DNA of 64,000 bases from Neptunomonas japonica DSM 18939. Its GTDB lineage: Bacteria; Pseudomonadota; Gammaproteobacteria; Pseudomonadales; Balneatricaceae. This document shows positions 16,514 through 24,768 of the stretch, in pieces (position 1 is the first letter of the stretch; each line of letters begins with the position of its first letter). Under the pieces are notes generated by a model that was not told the DNA's origin, made no database searches, and saw only the letters and a program-made list of their open reading frames with translations. The stretch covers positions 62,001 through 126,000 of the forward strand of contig NZ_AUGR01000006.1 in assembly GCF_000422765.1 (NCBI RefSeq). Direction: 5' to 3'. The position numbers were made by a program, and so were the translations under genes.

Positions 16514-17296
16514 TCAGGGCTGTAGCTCTTGCAGTTTTTCAGCCACGGCGTCTAAACCACCTTTGTTAAATGCATTGAGTAAAGCAGATCCTACAATCGC
16601 TACATCGGCATGGCCTTTGAGCGAGCTGATATCGCTAGCAGTGTTAATGCCAAAACCGACCGCTAATGGTAATGAAGTAAACTTTTTAATCGTATCTAGA
16701 TAGCTCTGGATATCTTGCGCTTTTGTGTCATCCCGGATGGGGGCTTGCTGTCCAGTCACACCTGAACGGCTTACGCAATAAAGCATGCCTTGCGCGTGCT
16801 TTATAACTGTTTTAATCCGTTCTTGCTGCATGTCAGGAGTAATTAGCCATATCGGAGAGACTCCATTCTCGGGTAGGGGGACAAGCATGGAGTGATGATC
16901 AATAGGCAGGTCAGGTATGATTATACCAATGACATCATCTCCCATTTGCAGTGCTAGCGACTCAAAACCAGATTGTAACAGTGGGTTTAAATAGCTCATT
17001 AATAGCACGCGACTTTGTGGGTAGCGTTGTGCGAGTTGTTTTATATCTTTAAGACACTGAGCTAATTTAGGTTGATGCTTCAGTGCATGATGGCATGCCG
17101 TAGTGATGGTTGGGCCGTCTGCTACAGGGTCGGAGAAGGGGAACTGTACCTCGAGAATCTCAACGCCTTTCTCAAGCATAAGTTGCATGATGTCGAGACT
17201 TTCTTCTATGCTCGGGTAGCCATAAACAACATGGGTCATCATTAAGAGGGGCTTGTTTTGCCTTTGTTTTTGTATGAATGAGGCTAGTTTATTCAT
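16514..17296 (-). CDS. trpA: TrpA, tryptophan synthase alpha subunit
   Basis: The 260-residue protein is a TIM barrel with the catalytic pair Glu49 (ILEVQFPFSDP) and Asp60 (VADGPTI) of TrpA, and the phosphate-binding loop GFGINTASD / ADVAIVGSALL. It cleaves indole-3-glycerol phosphate and passes indole to TrpB. The region after the first strand (MTHVVYGYPSIEESL) and FPFSDPVADGP differ from the common LGDPG / IPFSDPLADGP types, so it belongs to a divergent TrpA branch. It starts inside the trpB stop region (4-base overlap). Confidence 0.9.
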   Translation of the reverse strand: MNKLASFIQKQRQNKPLLMMTHVVYGYPSIEESLDIMQLMLEKGVEILEVQFPFSDPVADGPTITTACHHALKHQPKLAQCLKDIKQLAQRYPQSRVLLMSYLNPLLQSGFESLALQMGDDVIGIIIPDLPIDHHSMLVPLPENGVSPIWLITPDMQQERIKTVIKHAQGMLYCVSRSGVTGQQAPIRDDTKAQDIQSYLDTIKKFTSLPLAVGFGINTASDISSLKGHADVAIVGSALLNAFNKGGLDAVAEKLQELQP

Positions 17297-18522
17297 TGTG
17301 CTGCCCCCTCTTTTAAGTAGCTATGTAAGAATTCAGTGAACGGTTCGTCATGCAGTGCCTTGGCTATGTTGAAAATATCTTTATCACCACGTCCCGAAAT
17401 GTTGATGACCAGGTATTCGTCGGGTGACATAGTGGCTGCTTCTTTCAAACCTCCCGCTACGGCATGAGAGGACTCTAGCGCAGGGATTATTCCTTCGTGG
17501 CGCGTGAGTAGCTTAAAGGCTTCAATGACTTCTATATCATTAGCACTGGTCATGCGAACTTTTCCTTGTTCTTCTAAATCAGCCAGTATTGGAGAGACAC
17601 CAACGTAATCAAGCCCTGCGGATATAGAGTGTGTAGGTTGTAACTGGCCTTCGTCATCTTGCAGAAAGCGTGTTGCAAAGCCTTGAGCAATACCAAAACG
17701 TGCTTGATCTGTATTGAAGCGCATTGCATGTTCGCCAGGAGCATCGCTGCGCCCGCCAGCTTCAACACCTACAAGCTCTGTTTGTGTATCGACGAAGGGC
17801 AAGAAAATACCACAAGCATTACTGCCGCCGCCAACACAGGCATAGATACGATCAGGGTGTTTAGCAAACTGCTGCATGGATTGTTCTTTTACTTCTTCAC
17901 CGATAACGGACTGAAAACCTGCGACCATTTCTGGGTAAGGTGCGCAGCCACAGCTGGTACCAATTAAATAGTGAGTGTCTTCATAACTAGAAGACCAGTC
18001 GCGAAGAGCTTCATCTAGCGCATCTTTCAGTGTGGCGGCACCTGTTGATACCGGTACCACTGTCGCGCCAAGCTGCTTCATCCAGAAAACATTAGGATAT
18101 TGGCGTTCAATATCGTGTGCCCCCATATAGACAACGCACTCCAGTCCAAGGCGAGCAGCAACCAGTGCGCTGGCGACACCGTGTTGGCCTGCACCTGTTT
18201 CGGCGATAACGCGTGTTTTCCCCATGCGCTTAGCGAGCAGCCCTTGGCCTATGACATTATTCATTTTATGGGCGCCGCTATGGTTTAAATCTTCACGTTT
18301 TAGGTATATCTGCGCACCGCCTATCTTTTGTGTGAGGTTGGCGCAATAGGTTAAGGGGGTGGGGCGTCCTGAAAAGTGCTGCATTTCAGATTTGACCAGT
18401 TGAACGAAGGAGGTGTCAGCCATGGCTTCGCGATAAGCTTTTAGCAGTTGTTGTTGGCTGCTATAGAGTATTTCGGGGATAAAGCTCCCACCGTATTGAC
18501 CAAAACGTCCTTCATCATTCAT
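17293..18522 (-). CDS. trpB: TrpB, tryptophan synthase beta subunit
   Basis: The 409-residue protein is a PLP enzyme with the PLP lysine at 86 in HSGAHKMNN, the GRPTPL entrance, the EDLNHSG stretch and the CVGGGSNACG phosphate cup. It joins indole and serine to make tryptophan. The N-terminus (MNDEGRFGQYGGSFIPEILY) and length fit TrpB1. The order trpB-trpA with 4-base overlap is the usual two-gene unit. No trp attenuator is seen in the short 83-base space to the divergent TetR gene. Confidence 0.94.
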   Translation of the reverse strand: MNDEGRFGQYGGSFIPEILYSSQQQLLKAYREAMADTSFVQLVKSEMQHFSGRPTPLTYCANLTQKIGGAQIYLKREDLNHSGAHKMNNVIGQGLLAKRMGKTRVIAETGAGQHGVASALVAARLGLECVVYMGAHDIERQYPNVFWMKQLGATVVPVSTGAATLKDALDEALRDWSSSYEDTHYLIGTSCGCAPYPEMVAGFQSVIGEEVKEQSMQQFAKHPDRIYACVGGGSNACGIFLPFVDTQTELVGVEAGGRSDAPGEHAMRFNTDQARFGIAQGFATRFLQDDEGQLQPTHSISAGLDYVGVSPILADLEEQGKVRMTSANDIEVIEAFKLLTRHEGIIPALESSHAVAGGLKEAATMSPDEYLVINISGRGDKDIFNIAKALHDEPFTEFLHSYLKEGAAQ

Positions 18523-18605
18523 GATCGTGCCTATATGTATTAATTTATTAACTAAACGGTTCGGTAAAGATAATAAAAATTCTTACTGGCGTCAATGGAG
18601 TATTT

Positions 18606-19148
18606 ATGGCGCGTGGACGTCCTTCTAAAAAACAGGTGATTTTGGATGCAGCACGGCAGCTGTTTGCAGAGTCAGGCTATCAAGGCACATCGATTGATTT
18701 GGTTGTGCAAACTGCCAGTGTTTCAAAACCAACGGTATACAATAATTTCCCGACGAAACAGGCACTATTGCAGGCATTACTCGAGGAGCTATCATCAGAA
18801 GTACAGTTACAACGACAAGCTATTGTTGATGATAGTAGCTTGTCAGTAATTGGACGCTTGATAGCGATTTTTCGCCACCTAGCCACCGTGCCTGAGTATC
18901 TTGCGGTATATCGGATGTGTTACGGGGAAAGGCATAAACTTGATGAAGTGACTTATCAGTTATGTGCGCGTTTTGATCAAGTGCTACAAGATGATTGCAA
19001 GGCATTATTGCATGGGCAGAAAGAAGACAATGATAAAATTCTCGTTGTTATTGCTATCTGTAGAGAGTCGCTGTTGATTCCTGCTCTATCAGGCGGGCAA
19101 GCGGCTTCGCAGGAGGTCATTGAAACAGCCTTATCCCGGGTGATTTAG
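18606..19148 (+). CDS. TetR/AcrR family regulator divergent from trpBA
   Basis: The 180-residue protein starts MARGRPSKKQVILDAARQLF, with an N-terminal helix-turn-helix (about 28-48: YQGTSIDLVVQTASVSKPTVYNNF) and a helical ligand domain. It is separated by only 83 bases from trpB, so it may regulate trpBA, itself, or both. The spacer has the sequence CTAAACGGTTCGGTAAAG but no clean dyad, so I cannot place an operator. Many bacteria control trpBA by a LysR protein; a TetR neighbour is unusual. Confidence 0.87.
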   Translation: MARGRPSKKQVILDAARQLFAESGYQGTSIDLVVQTASVSKPTVYNNFPTKQALLQALLEELSSEVQLQRQAIVDDSSLSVIGRLIAIFRHLATVPEYLAVYRMCYGERHKLDEVTYQLCARFDQVLQDDCKALLHGQKEDNDKILVVIAICRESLLIPALSGGQAASQEVIETALSRVI

Positions 19149-19170
19149 CGGTAGCTATGCTCGTTACTGA

Positions 19171-19596
19171 TCAACTTTGTTGTCGGCTGATGAACATTGC
19201 AGTGACGGTATCCATTGTATTGATATGTTGTATAAACCACGGAACCATAACGTCCCTTAAGTAGTGCTCTAGTTGTGATAAATCATATTCTTTTTGCCAT
19301 GTATTAAGCACTGCTTGCATCTGTGTAAGCACTCGCTCATGCTCACCTTTATGGCAATCATAGGGTGGAAATGCGGCGTCAACCATCTGCAACTCTTCAC
19401 GAGCAAAGTGTTCAACATTATGTTGATAAAGCTCTGCCAGCAGTTCTGTAATCTTAGATGTATTATCAGTCTCAGTATTTTTGGCTAAGGCTATTTCGGC
19501 ATGTAACTGGTTAGCTATCTCTGTGGCTGTAGCATGATCATCATTCATGAAGTTGAGTGCGACATGAGGAACGGCAGATAAATCCAATAGCGGCAT
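19171..19596 (-). CDS. Bacteriohemerythrin-type protein, copy 1
   Basis: The 141-residue protein has the diiron ligand set of hemerythrin: His21, His59, His63-Glu67 (HxxxE), His82-His86 (HxxxH) and His124-Asp129 (HxxxxD). It is a four-helix bundle protein that would bind oxygen or nitric oxide, or sense oxidation, in the cytosol. It is closely similar to the next gene (20172), with the same NDDH start motif, so the pair is a tandem duplication. The start is supported by alignment with that paralogue. Confidence 0.88.
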   Translation of the reverse strand: MPLLDLSAVPHVALNFMNDDHATATEIANQLHAEIALAKNTETDNTSKITELLAELYQHNVEHFAREELQMVDAAFPPYDCHKGEHERVLTQMQAVLNTWQKEYDLSQLEHYLRDVMVPWFIQHINTMDTVTAMFISRQQS

Positions 19597-19755
19597 CGGG
19601 CTTTCCTTTTTATAACGACTGTATCAACGATTATATAGGTGAGAAGAAATTATCATGCATAGTGCTGTGTGGAATTGATATTAATCAAACAGAAATTGAT
19701 TAACCTAGTAGTGGTGCGATTCTTTAATTGGCAGTGATAAAGCATAATCGTTTTA

Positions 19756-20172
19756 TCAAGGTGATGTAATGAATAGTGCCGTTGCATGATCCATCGTAAT
19801 TGTGTGGTTTTTAAGCCATAAAGGAAATATTTCATTCATGTACGTTTTTAATGAATGGGTATCTTGATAATGCTTCCAATGGTCAATCAGAGCCTTTAGC
19901 TCGTTCAGTAGGCGGTCATGTTCTTGCTTATGCTGTGAAATGGCAGGGAATTGAGCCTCCTTCATAGAAGACTCCTCTTTCTCAAAGTGCGTGCCTTTGT
20001 GGCCAAGTAGTGTTTCTAGTAAGGGTAAAATTAAATTTTTATCGTTGCTATCTATTTCTATTTTAGCAATGGTTTGGTTGATTTCTGAAATTAAGCGAGC
20101 TGCTTCTTCATGATCATCATTGATGAAGTCTAGAGCAACTTTTGGGATACCGTGTTTTGTTAAATAGCTCAT
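19756..20172 (-). CDS. Bacteriohemerythrin-type protein, copy 2
   Basis: From ATG at 20172 this gives 138 residues, with ligands His21, His62-Glu66, His81-His85 and His123-Asp128. The alternative GTG at 20184 would add four residues; the ATG matches copy 1 in length before the FxNDDH motif (10 residues each), so it is preferred. The two copies are on the same strand, separated by about 160 bases. Sequence identity by eye is moderate, so they have diverged, perhaps to different sensitivity. Confidence 0.88.
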   Translation of the reverse strand: MSYLTKHGIPKVALDFINDDHEEAARLISEINQTIAKIEIDSNDKNLILPLLETLLGHKGTHFEKEESSMKEAQFPAISQHKQEHDRLLNELKALIDHWKHYQDTHSLKTYMNEIFPLWLKNHTITMDHATALFITSP

Positions 20173-20282
20173 ATTTGGCACCACGATCTTATTGTTATTT
20201 TTATTGCATTTGAGGCTACTTGAATAACTCTGTTAGCAGTATGTTTCTTTAGTCTAGTCTTAAAAATAGGCTGGCTGTTTAG

Positions 20283-21716
20283 TTAAAAGTTCATTTTCAT
20301 ATCTTCTCTGACTTGTTTTGTATCAATTTCTAATTGCAGAAGTCGCGCCTTGTCAGATGATGTGAGGCCGGGCTCTCTTCGTGCAAAAACGATTTGCTTT
20401 AGCGCTCTGTCTATTTGCCCTGTAAGTAAAAAATACTCTACTCTGGCTTGGTGTACGGCGGTTGTGTTGCCTGCTTGCCCTAAGGCTTCAGACAGTAAGT
20501 ACCAGGCATTGATATCAGTGGGATAATCTTTCTTTAGTTTATTTAAAACATCGACAGCTTTTTCGGGGCGCTCTGCTCCCATGTGTGCTTTTGCTAGTAG
20601 CTGCTCAACAGCATAGTGCCTAGGGAAAAGACTAGCGAGTTCTTCTAGTTGTTTGCTGGCAGTTAGCCATGCTTGGGCTGCGAGTTGCAGTTCTGCATTG
20701 GTTAATTTTACAAACAGATGCTGCTTCCATGAGGTAGGGAGCTTATTTAATGCAGCTTTGGCTTGCTTAAATTGGTTCATTCGAATGGCGGCCATAGCTA
20801 ATCCATAATAGCTCAGTGGCGTTTGTGTCGATTGTGCGGACGTTTGATAGTGATTCAATGCTTTTTGTGGGTTAGTGGCAAAATGTATGCTGAGTCGCGT
20901 GCGAACAATATCAAAATCAAGTGATAGCTTTGCTGCTGGGCTTGCTGGGAGCTGAGAGGCGCGGTTTAAAGAGTCAGCAATACGTGACTCAGTTACTGGG
21001 TGTGTCAAAAGAAACTCGGGAGGGCGTGCCCCCTGAAAACGCTGCGCTTGTTGCATTCTTGAAAACATACGTGGCATTGCATGAGGATCAATGCCGGCAG
21101 CGGCCATATTTTGCATACCTATACGGTCAGCTTCTTGCTCGTTTTGACGACTGAAAGCGAGCCTTGATGATTGCTGAGCTGCAATTGAACTAGTAATGGC
21201 GGCAACGCCTGCTTGTGTATCTGCCGCAGCAATAAGGATACTGGCTAACATAGTAGCTAGGGTGAAAGGGCGGTTACGACGTGTTTCTTCTAATTGCGCT
21301 GCAAAGTGGCGTTGGCTCAAGTGAGCCAGCTCATGCGCAATGACTGAAGACAGCTCGTCCTCTTTTTCAGCAGAGAGTAATAACCCACCATGGATACCGA
21401 CGACGCCCCCGGGAACGGCAAAAGCATTAAGTGTCGGGTTATCTAGAACAATAAGTTCTAAGCGTCTGTCTTGTAGCTGGCTATGTGCGGTAAGTTGCCA
21501 TAAAAGGTCGTATAAATAAGAATAGGTAATTGGATCATCAAGAAGGGGCGCACTGCCACGTAGAACTCTCGCCCACGCTTGGCCGATTTTATGTTCATTG
21601 TTGAGTGATATGATACCGGAAGTGGCATCTTCAATAAGAGGTAAATTATTATTCGCTTGTGTCTGTGTGGCGATTAAGAGAGTAACTGCACAGAAAAAAG
21701 TGTTAATAAAGCGCAT
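20283..21716 (-). CDS. bepA: BepA (YfgC), periplasmic M48 metalloprotease and barrel-assembly chaperone
   Basis: The 477-residue protein has a signal peptide (about 1-21), an M48 zinc protease domain with HELAH at 128-132 and a downstream EQEADRIGM Glu ligand, and a C-terminal TPR part (about 265-460). It degrades stalled LptD and helps BAM-dependent assembly. It is transcribed away from the TusA-like gene (start 37 bases apart from the longer reading of that gene), so the promoter region is short. Confidence 0.92.
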   Translation of the reverse strand: MRFINTFFCAVTLLIATQTQANNNLPLIEDATSGIISLNNEHKIGQAWARVLRGSAPLLDDPITYSYLYDLLWQLTAHSQLQDRRLELIVLDNPTLNAFAVPGGVVGIHGGLLLSAEKEDELSSVIAHELAHLSQRHFAAQLEETRRNRPFTLATMLASILIAAADTQAGVAAITSSIAAQQSSRLAFSRQNEQEADRIGMQNMAAAGIDPHAMPRMFSRMQQAQRFQGARPPEFLLTHPVTESRIADSLNRASQLPASPAAKLSLDFDIVRTRLSIHFATNPQKALNHYQTSAQSTQTPLSYYGLAMAAIRMNQFKQAKAALNKLPTSWKQHLFVKLTNAELQLAAQAWLTASKQLEELASLFPRHYAVEQLLAKAHMGAERPEKAVDVLNKLKKDYPTDINAWYLLSEALGQAGNTTAVHQARVEYFLLTGQIDRALKQIVFARREPGLTSSDKARLLQLEIDTKQVREDMKMNF

Positions 21717-21837
21717 TCAGTCCTTCCTGTTCTCTTTCATGGGCGTGTGAAGCATGTCATTATCTTACCCCGTTGCTATAAGCGATGCCTGCCTAAAGGT
21801 AGTAATTATTCGTAATGTATTGAAATATAGGCCTTAT

Positions 21838-22074
21838 ATGCAAGATAGTGAAATCGATCAAACGCTAGACGTTAGAGAATTAAATTGTCCTTTGCCATTA
21901 TTAAAAGCAAAACAGGCATTAAATAAACTTGCTCCTGGGCAAGTGCTTAAAGTGATTGCTACGGATGTTGGATCGGTCAGAGATTTTAAAGCCTTCACCG
22001 ATCAATCAGACCATGAATTGCTAAACTCGTTCATTGGTGAGTCTGAATATACCTATTTGATTCGACGTGGCTAA
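21838..22074 (+). CDS. TusA-family sulfur carrier/sulfurtransferase
   Basis: From ATG at 21838 this gives 78 residues with the TusA/SirA motif RELNCPLPLLKAKQAL and Cys17 as the sulfur acceptor. The GxVLKVIATDVGSVRDFKAF pattern fits the fold. TusA proteins pass persulfide sulfur to tRNA-modification and other pathways. An upstream in-frame start at 21754 would add 28 residues without family support. It precedes the AI-2E gene by 26 bases, as in many gammaproteobacteria where these two are paired next to bepA and bcp. Confidence 0.87.
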   Translation: MQDSEIDQTLDVRELNCPLPLLKAKQALNKLAPGQVLKVIATDVGSVRDFKAFTDQSDHELLNSFIGESEYTYLIRRG

Positions 22075-22100
22075 CTTAATTTTGACTGGATAGATCGACT

Positions 22101-23180
22101 ATGAAAGCAATTATCTCTAAATGGGTAGAGCGGTACTTTTCTGATGAAGAGGCACTGTTTTTGTTTCTACTACTGGGTTCATTTTTACTGATTATACTCA
22201 CCTTAGGTAAGCCGTTAGCTCCTGTGTTTGCTGGGCTGATTATTGCGTTTTTGATGCAGGGCGGAGTGGATACTCTTGTTAAAAAGAAGTTGCCACACCT
22301 ACTTTCTGTTGCGATTGTATTTACTGCTTTTTTAAGTTTTTTGCTGGCATTATCTTTGATTGTATTTCCCTTGGCTTGGAAACAATTATCAAATTTATTT
22401 CAGGAGCTTCCGGGAATGGTGCAGGAAGTGCAGGCATTATTACTGGTGTTACCTCAGGAGTACCCGCAATGGGTATCTGAATCTCAGATTCGAGATATTA
22501 TGCAGTTAGCATCCAGTGAGCTATCGAATGCAGGCCAATGGATATTTACCTTCTCATTGAACTCTTTAACTGGTGTGATGACGCTCTTAGTTTACTTGGT
22601 TTTAGTACCTATTTTAGTTTTCTTCTTTCTTAAAGACGGGCGCTCGTTAGTGAGCTGGTGGATCACATTCTTGCCTAAAAAGCGTCAGATGATGACAACC
22701 GTTTGGCAAGAAATGGATGATCAAATTGCGAATTATATCCGCGGTAAAGTGATAGAGATTTTGATTGTAGGCAGTGTTACCTACGTGACTTTTCTAACAC
22801 TGGGTATTAATTATGCGGCCCTATTAGGGATTATTGTTGGGCTGTCTGTGTTGATACCTTATATCGGCGCTGCTTTGGTGACATTGCCGGTGGCTTTGAT
22901 CGCGTTCTTTCAGTGGGGCTGGGGTGGTGAGTTTATGTACTTAATGATTGCTTATGGAATCATTCAGGCGCTGGATGGTAATGTACTGGTTCCTTTATTG
23001 TTTTCAGAAGCAGTAAATTTACACCCTATATCGATTATTGTTGCTGTCTTGATATTTGGAACGCTTTGGGGGTTCTGGGGGGTGTTTTTTGCAATACCTC
23101 TAGCGACGCTAGTGAAGGCTATTTTGAATGCTTGGCCTGGTCCGTTGGATGATGAGCCGCATGAAGAGGCTGCCGCTTAA
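22101..23180 (+). CDS. AI-2E family permease, second paralogue
   Basis: The 359-residue membrane protein has about eight hydrophobic segments, with the family motif LVPILVFFFLKDG and a C-terminal block (IGAALVTLPVAL, LLFSEAVNLHPISI). It is diverged from the copy at 1270-2400 but shares the block after the PxLVFFLLxD motif. It may be co-transcribed with the TusA gene. The substrate is unknown. Confidence 0.86.
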   Translation: MKAIISKWVERYFSDEEALFLFLLLGSFLLIILTLGKPLAPVFAGLIIAFLMQGGVDTLVKKKLPHLLSVAIVFTAFLSFLLALSLIVFPLAWKQLSNLFQELPGMVQEVQALLLVLPQEYPQWVSESQIRDIMQLASSELSNAGQWIFTFSLNSLTGVMTLLVYLVLVPILVFFFLKDGRSLVSWWITFLPKKRQMMTTVWQEMDDQIANYIRGKVIEILIVGSVTYVTFLTLGINYAALLGIIVGLSVLIPYIGAALVTLPVALIAFFQWGWGGEFMYLMIAYGIIQALDGNVLVPLLFSEAVNLHPISIIVAVLIFGTLWGFWGVFFAIPLATLVKAILNAWPGPLDDEPHEEAAA

Positions 23181-23198
23181 TAATCTAAGCTTTTTTAG

Positions 23199-23238
23199 TT
23201 TGATGTAATGCTCGTTACAACGAGAGCATTACATCAAA
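23199..23238. repeat. Long hairpin between convergent permease and bcp genes
   Basis: TTTGATGTAATGCTC at 23199-23213 pairs perfectly with 23224-23238 over 15 bp, with the loop 23214-23223 able to extend an internal CTCGTT/AACGAG stem. It lies between the convergent genes and could terminate both, although the flanking T tracts are modest. Confidence 0.7.
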
Positions 23239-23257
23239 CGCGGTAAAGTCGACCAAA

Positions 23258-23725
23258 CTAGAGATTTTTTACCACAGCTAGAACCTCGTCAACATGCCCT
23301 TTGACTTTTACCTTGCGCCACTCTTGATGTAGCACTCCTTTTGTATCAATCAAAAAAGTACTGCGCTCAATTCCCATATATTCTTTGCCATACAGCTTTT
23401 TTAACTTAATCACGTCAAAGTGCTTGCACAGAGCTTCTTCAGGGTCGCTGATTAGTTCAAAAGGGAAGCTGTGTTTTGCTTTGTAGTTTTCGTGTGTGCG
23501 CATACTGTCGCGGCTAACGCCTATGATTTCTGTATTGGCATCTTGAAACTCCTCATAAAAGTCTCTGAAATTCTGTCCTTCTGTGGTACAACCCGGTGTA
23601 TTGTCTTTAGGATAAAAATAAATCACCAAATTTTTGCCCTGTAATGTAGACAAAGAAACGGTAGTTTTGCTTGTCGCAGATGCTGTGAAATCCGGTACTG
23701 ATTGTCCTACAACTATGTTTGGCAT
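23258..23725 (-). CDS. bcp: BCP-type peroxiredoxin (thioredoxin-dependent thiol peroxidase)
   Basis: The 155-residue protein has the peroxidatic Cys46 in YPKDNTPGCTTEG and the AhpC/TSA fold signature. In E. coli BCP a resolving Cys lies five residues later; here that position is Gln51, so it is the 1-Cys form or uses the second Cys in EALCKHF near residue 99. It reduces peroxides in the cytosol. The start is MPNIVVGQSVPDF; AGG upstream is weak. Confidence 0.92.
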   Translation of the reverse strand: MPNIVVGQSVPDFTASATSKTTVSLSTLQGKNLVIYFYPKDNTPGCTTEGQNFRDFYEEFQDANTEIIGVSRDSMRTHENYKAKHSFPFELISDPEEALCKHFDVIKLKKLYGKEYMGIERSTFLIDTKGVLHQEWRKVKVKGHVDEVLAVVKNL

Positions 23726-23879
23726 TATTCTTTCACCTGTATTTACAAAAAAGCGGCGTGGTTACTACGCTTATGTACTTTATTTCGTATAGAATATCGA
23801 GCCTTATACGATATCAGATCAGGTTTTGGATGTGTGCACATAAATGCAACATACCAAACCTAAGTTAACGGAGAGTAAA

Positions 23880-24758
23880 ATGATTACCGGCAGCATTGTG
23901 GCGCTAGTGACTCCAATGAAAGACAACGGAGAGATCGATTGGGTTGGTCTTGATAAGGTTGTGGATTTTCATTTGGAAAACGGCACAGACTCTATTGTGG
24001 CAGTTGGCACAACAGGTGAGTCTGCAACACTTAATTGTGAAGAGCACTGTGCGGTAATCAAACGTGTAGTTAAACGCGTTAATGGCCGCATTCCTGTGAT
24101 TGCAGGTACGGGTGCTAACTCAACGGCTGAAGCCATTCAGTTAACACGTGAAGCGAAAGGTGCGGGTGCTGATGCTTGTTTGTTAGTGACGCCTTATTAC
24201 AATAAGCCGACCCAAGAAGGTTTATATCAGCATTACAAAGCGATTGCTGAAGCGGTTGATATTGATCAAATTCTATACAATGTTCCTGGGCGTACAGCGT
24301 GTGATATGTTGCCGCCAACGGTACTTCGTTTGGCTGAGATCTCTAATATTATTGGGATTAAAGAAGCGACAGGTGATATTGAACGTGCACGCCTTCTTAT
24401 TGAAAAAGCACCAGAAGGCTTTGCTATTTATTCCGGTGACGATGCCACAGCTATTGAGATGATCATCGCAGGTGGGCAGGGTAATATTTCTGTAACGGCG
24501 AATGTAGCCCCAGCTGAAATGGCTCAGATGTGTCATTTTGGCTTGGAAGGTAAAGCAGAAGAGGCTCGCGCATTGCAGCAGCGTATGATGCCATTGCACA
24601 CTCAGCTGTTTGTTGAAGCGAACCCTATCCCCGTTAAGTGGGCCATGCATGACATGGGATTGATGGACCTTGGTATTCGTTTACCGCTGACTGTGTTGTC
24701 TGATGAGTTTCATCCTGCAGTGCGTCAAGCGCTCGTTGATAGCAACGTTACAAAGTAA
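23880..24758 (+). CDS. dapA: DapA, 4-hydroxy-tetrahydrodipicolinate synthase
   Basis: The 292-residue enzyme has the Schiff-base lysine at 161 (IIGIKEATGD), Tyr133 in ILYNVPGRTA with Arg138, and the GTTGES loop at about 43-48. It joins pyruvate and aspartate semialdehyde in lysine and peptidoglycan synthesis. The ATG at 23880 follows CGGAGAG and begins MITGSIVALVTPMK, as in the family; an upstream start at 23844 is not needed. It is followed by bamC with an 11-base gap, the usual dapA-bamC unit. Confidence 0.95.
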   Translation: MITGSIVALVTPMKDNGEIDWVGLDKVVDFHLENGTDSIVAVGTTGESATLNCEEHCAVIKRVVKRVNGRIPVIAGTGANSTAEAIQLTREAKGAGADACLLVTPYYNKPTQEGLYQHYKAIAEAVDIDQILYNVPGRTACDMLPPTVLRLAEISNIIGIKEATGDIERARLLIEKAPEGFAIYSGDDATAIEMIIAGGQGNISVTANVAPAEMAQMCHFGLEGKAEEARALQQRMMPLHTQLFVEANPIPVKWAMHDMGLMDLGIRLPLTVLSDEFHPAVRQALVDSNVTK

Positions 24759-24768
24759 GGAATATCTG

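Noticed and set aside
18554-18575. CTAAACGGTTCGGTAAAG as a TetR operator
   Set aside because: The two halves are not true inverted repeats, so I do not list it as an operator.
20170-20190. TGGCACC near 20176 as a sigma-54 promoter
   Set aside because: There is no GC at the -12 position with the right spacing and no gene follows on that strand.
20921-21154. Plus-strand frame of 77 codons within bepA
   Set aside because: It is antisense to a well-conserved gene and has no ribosome site.
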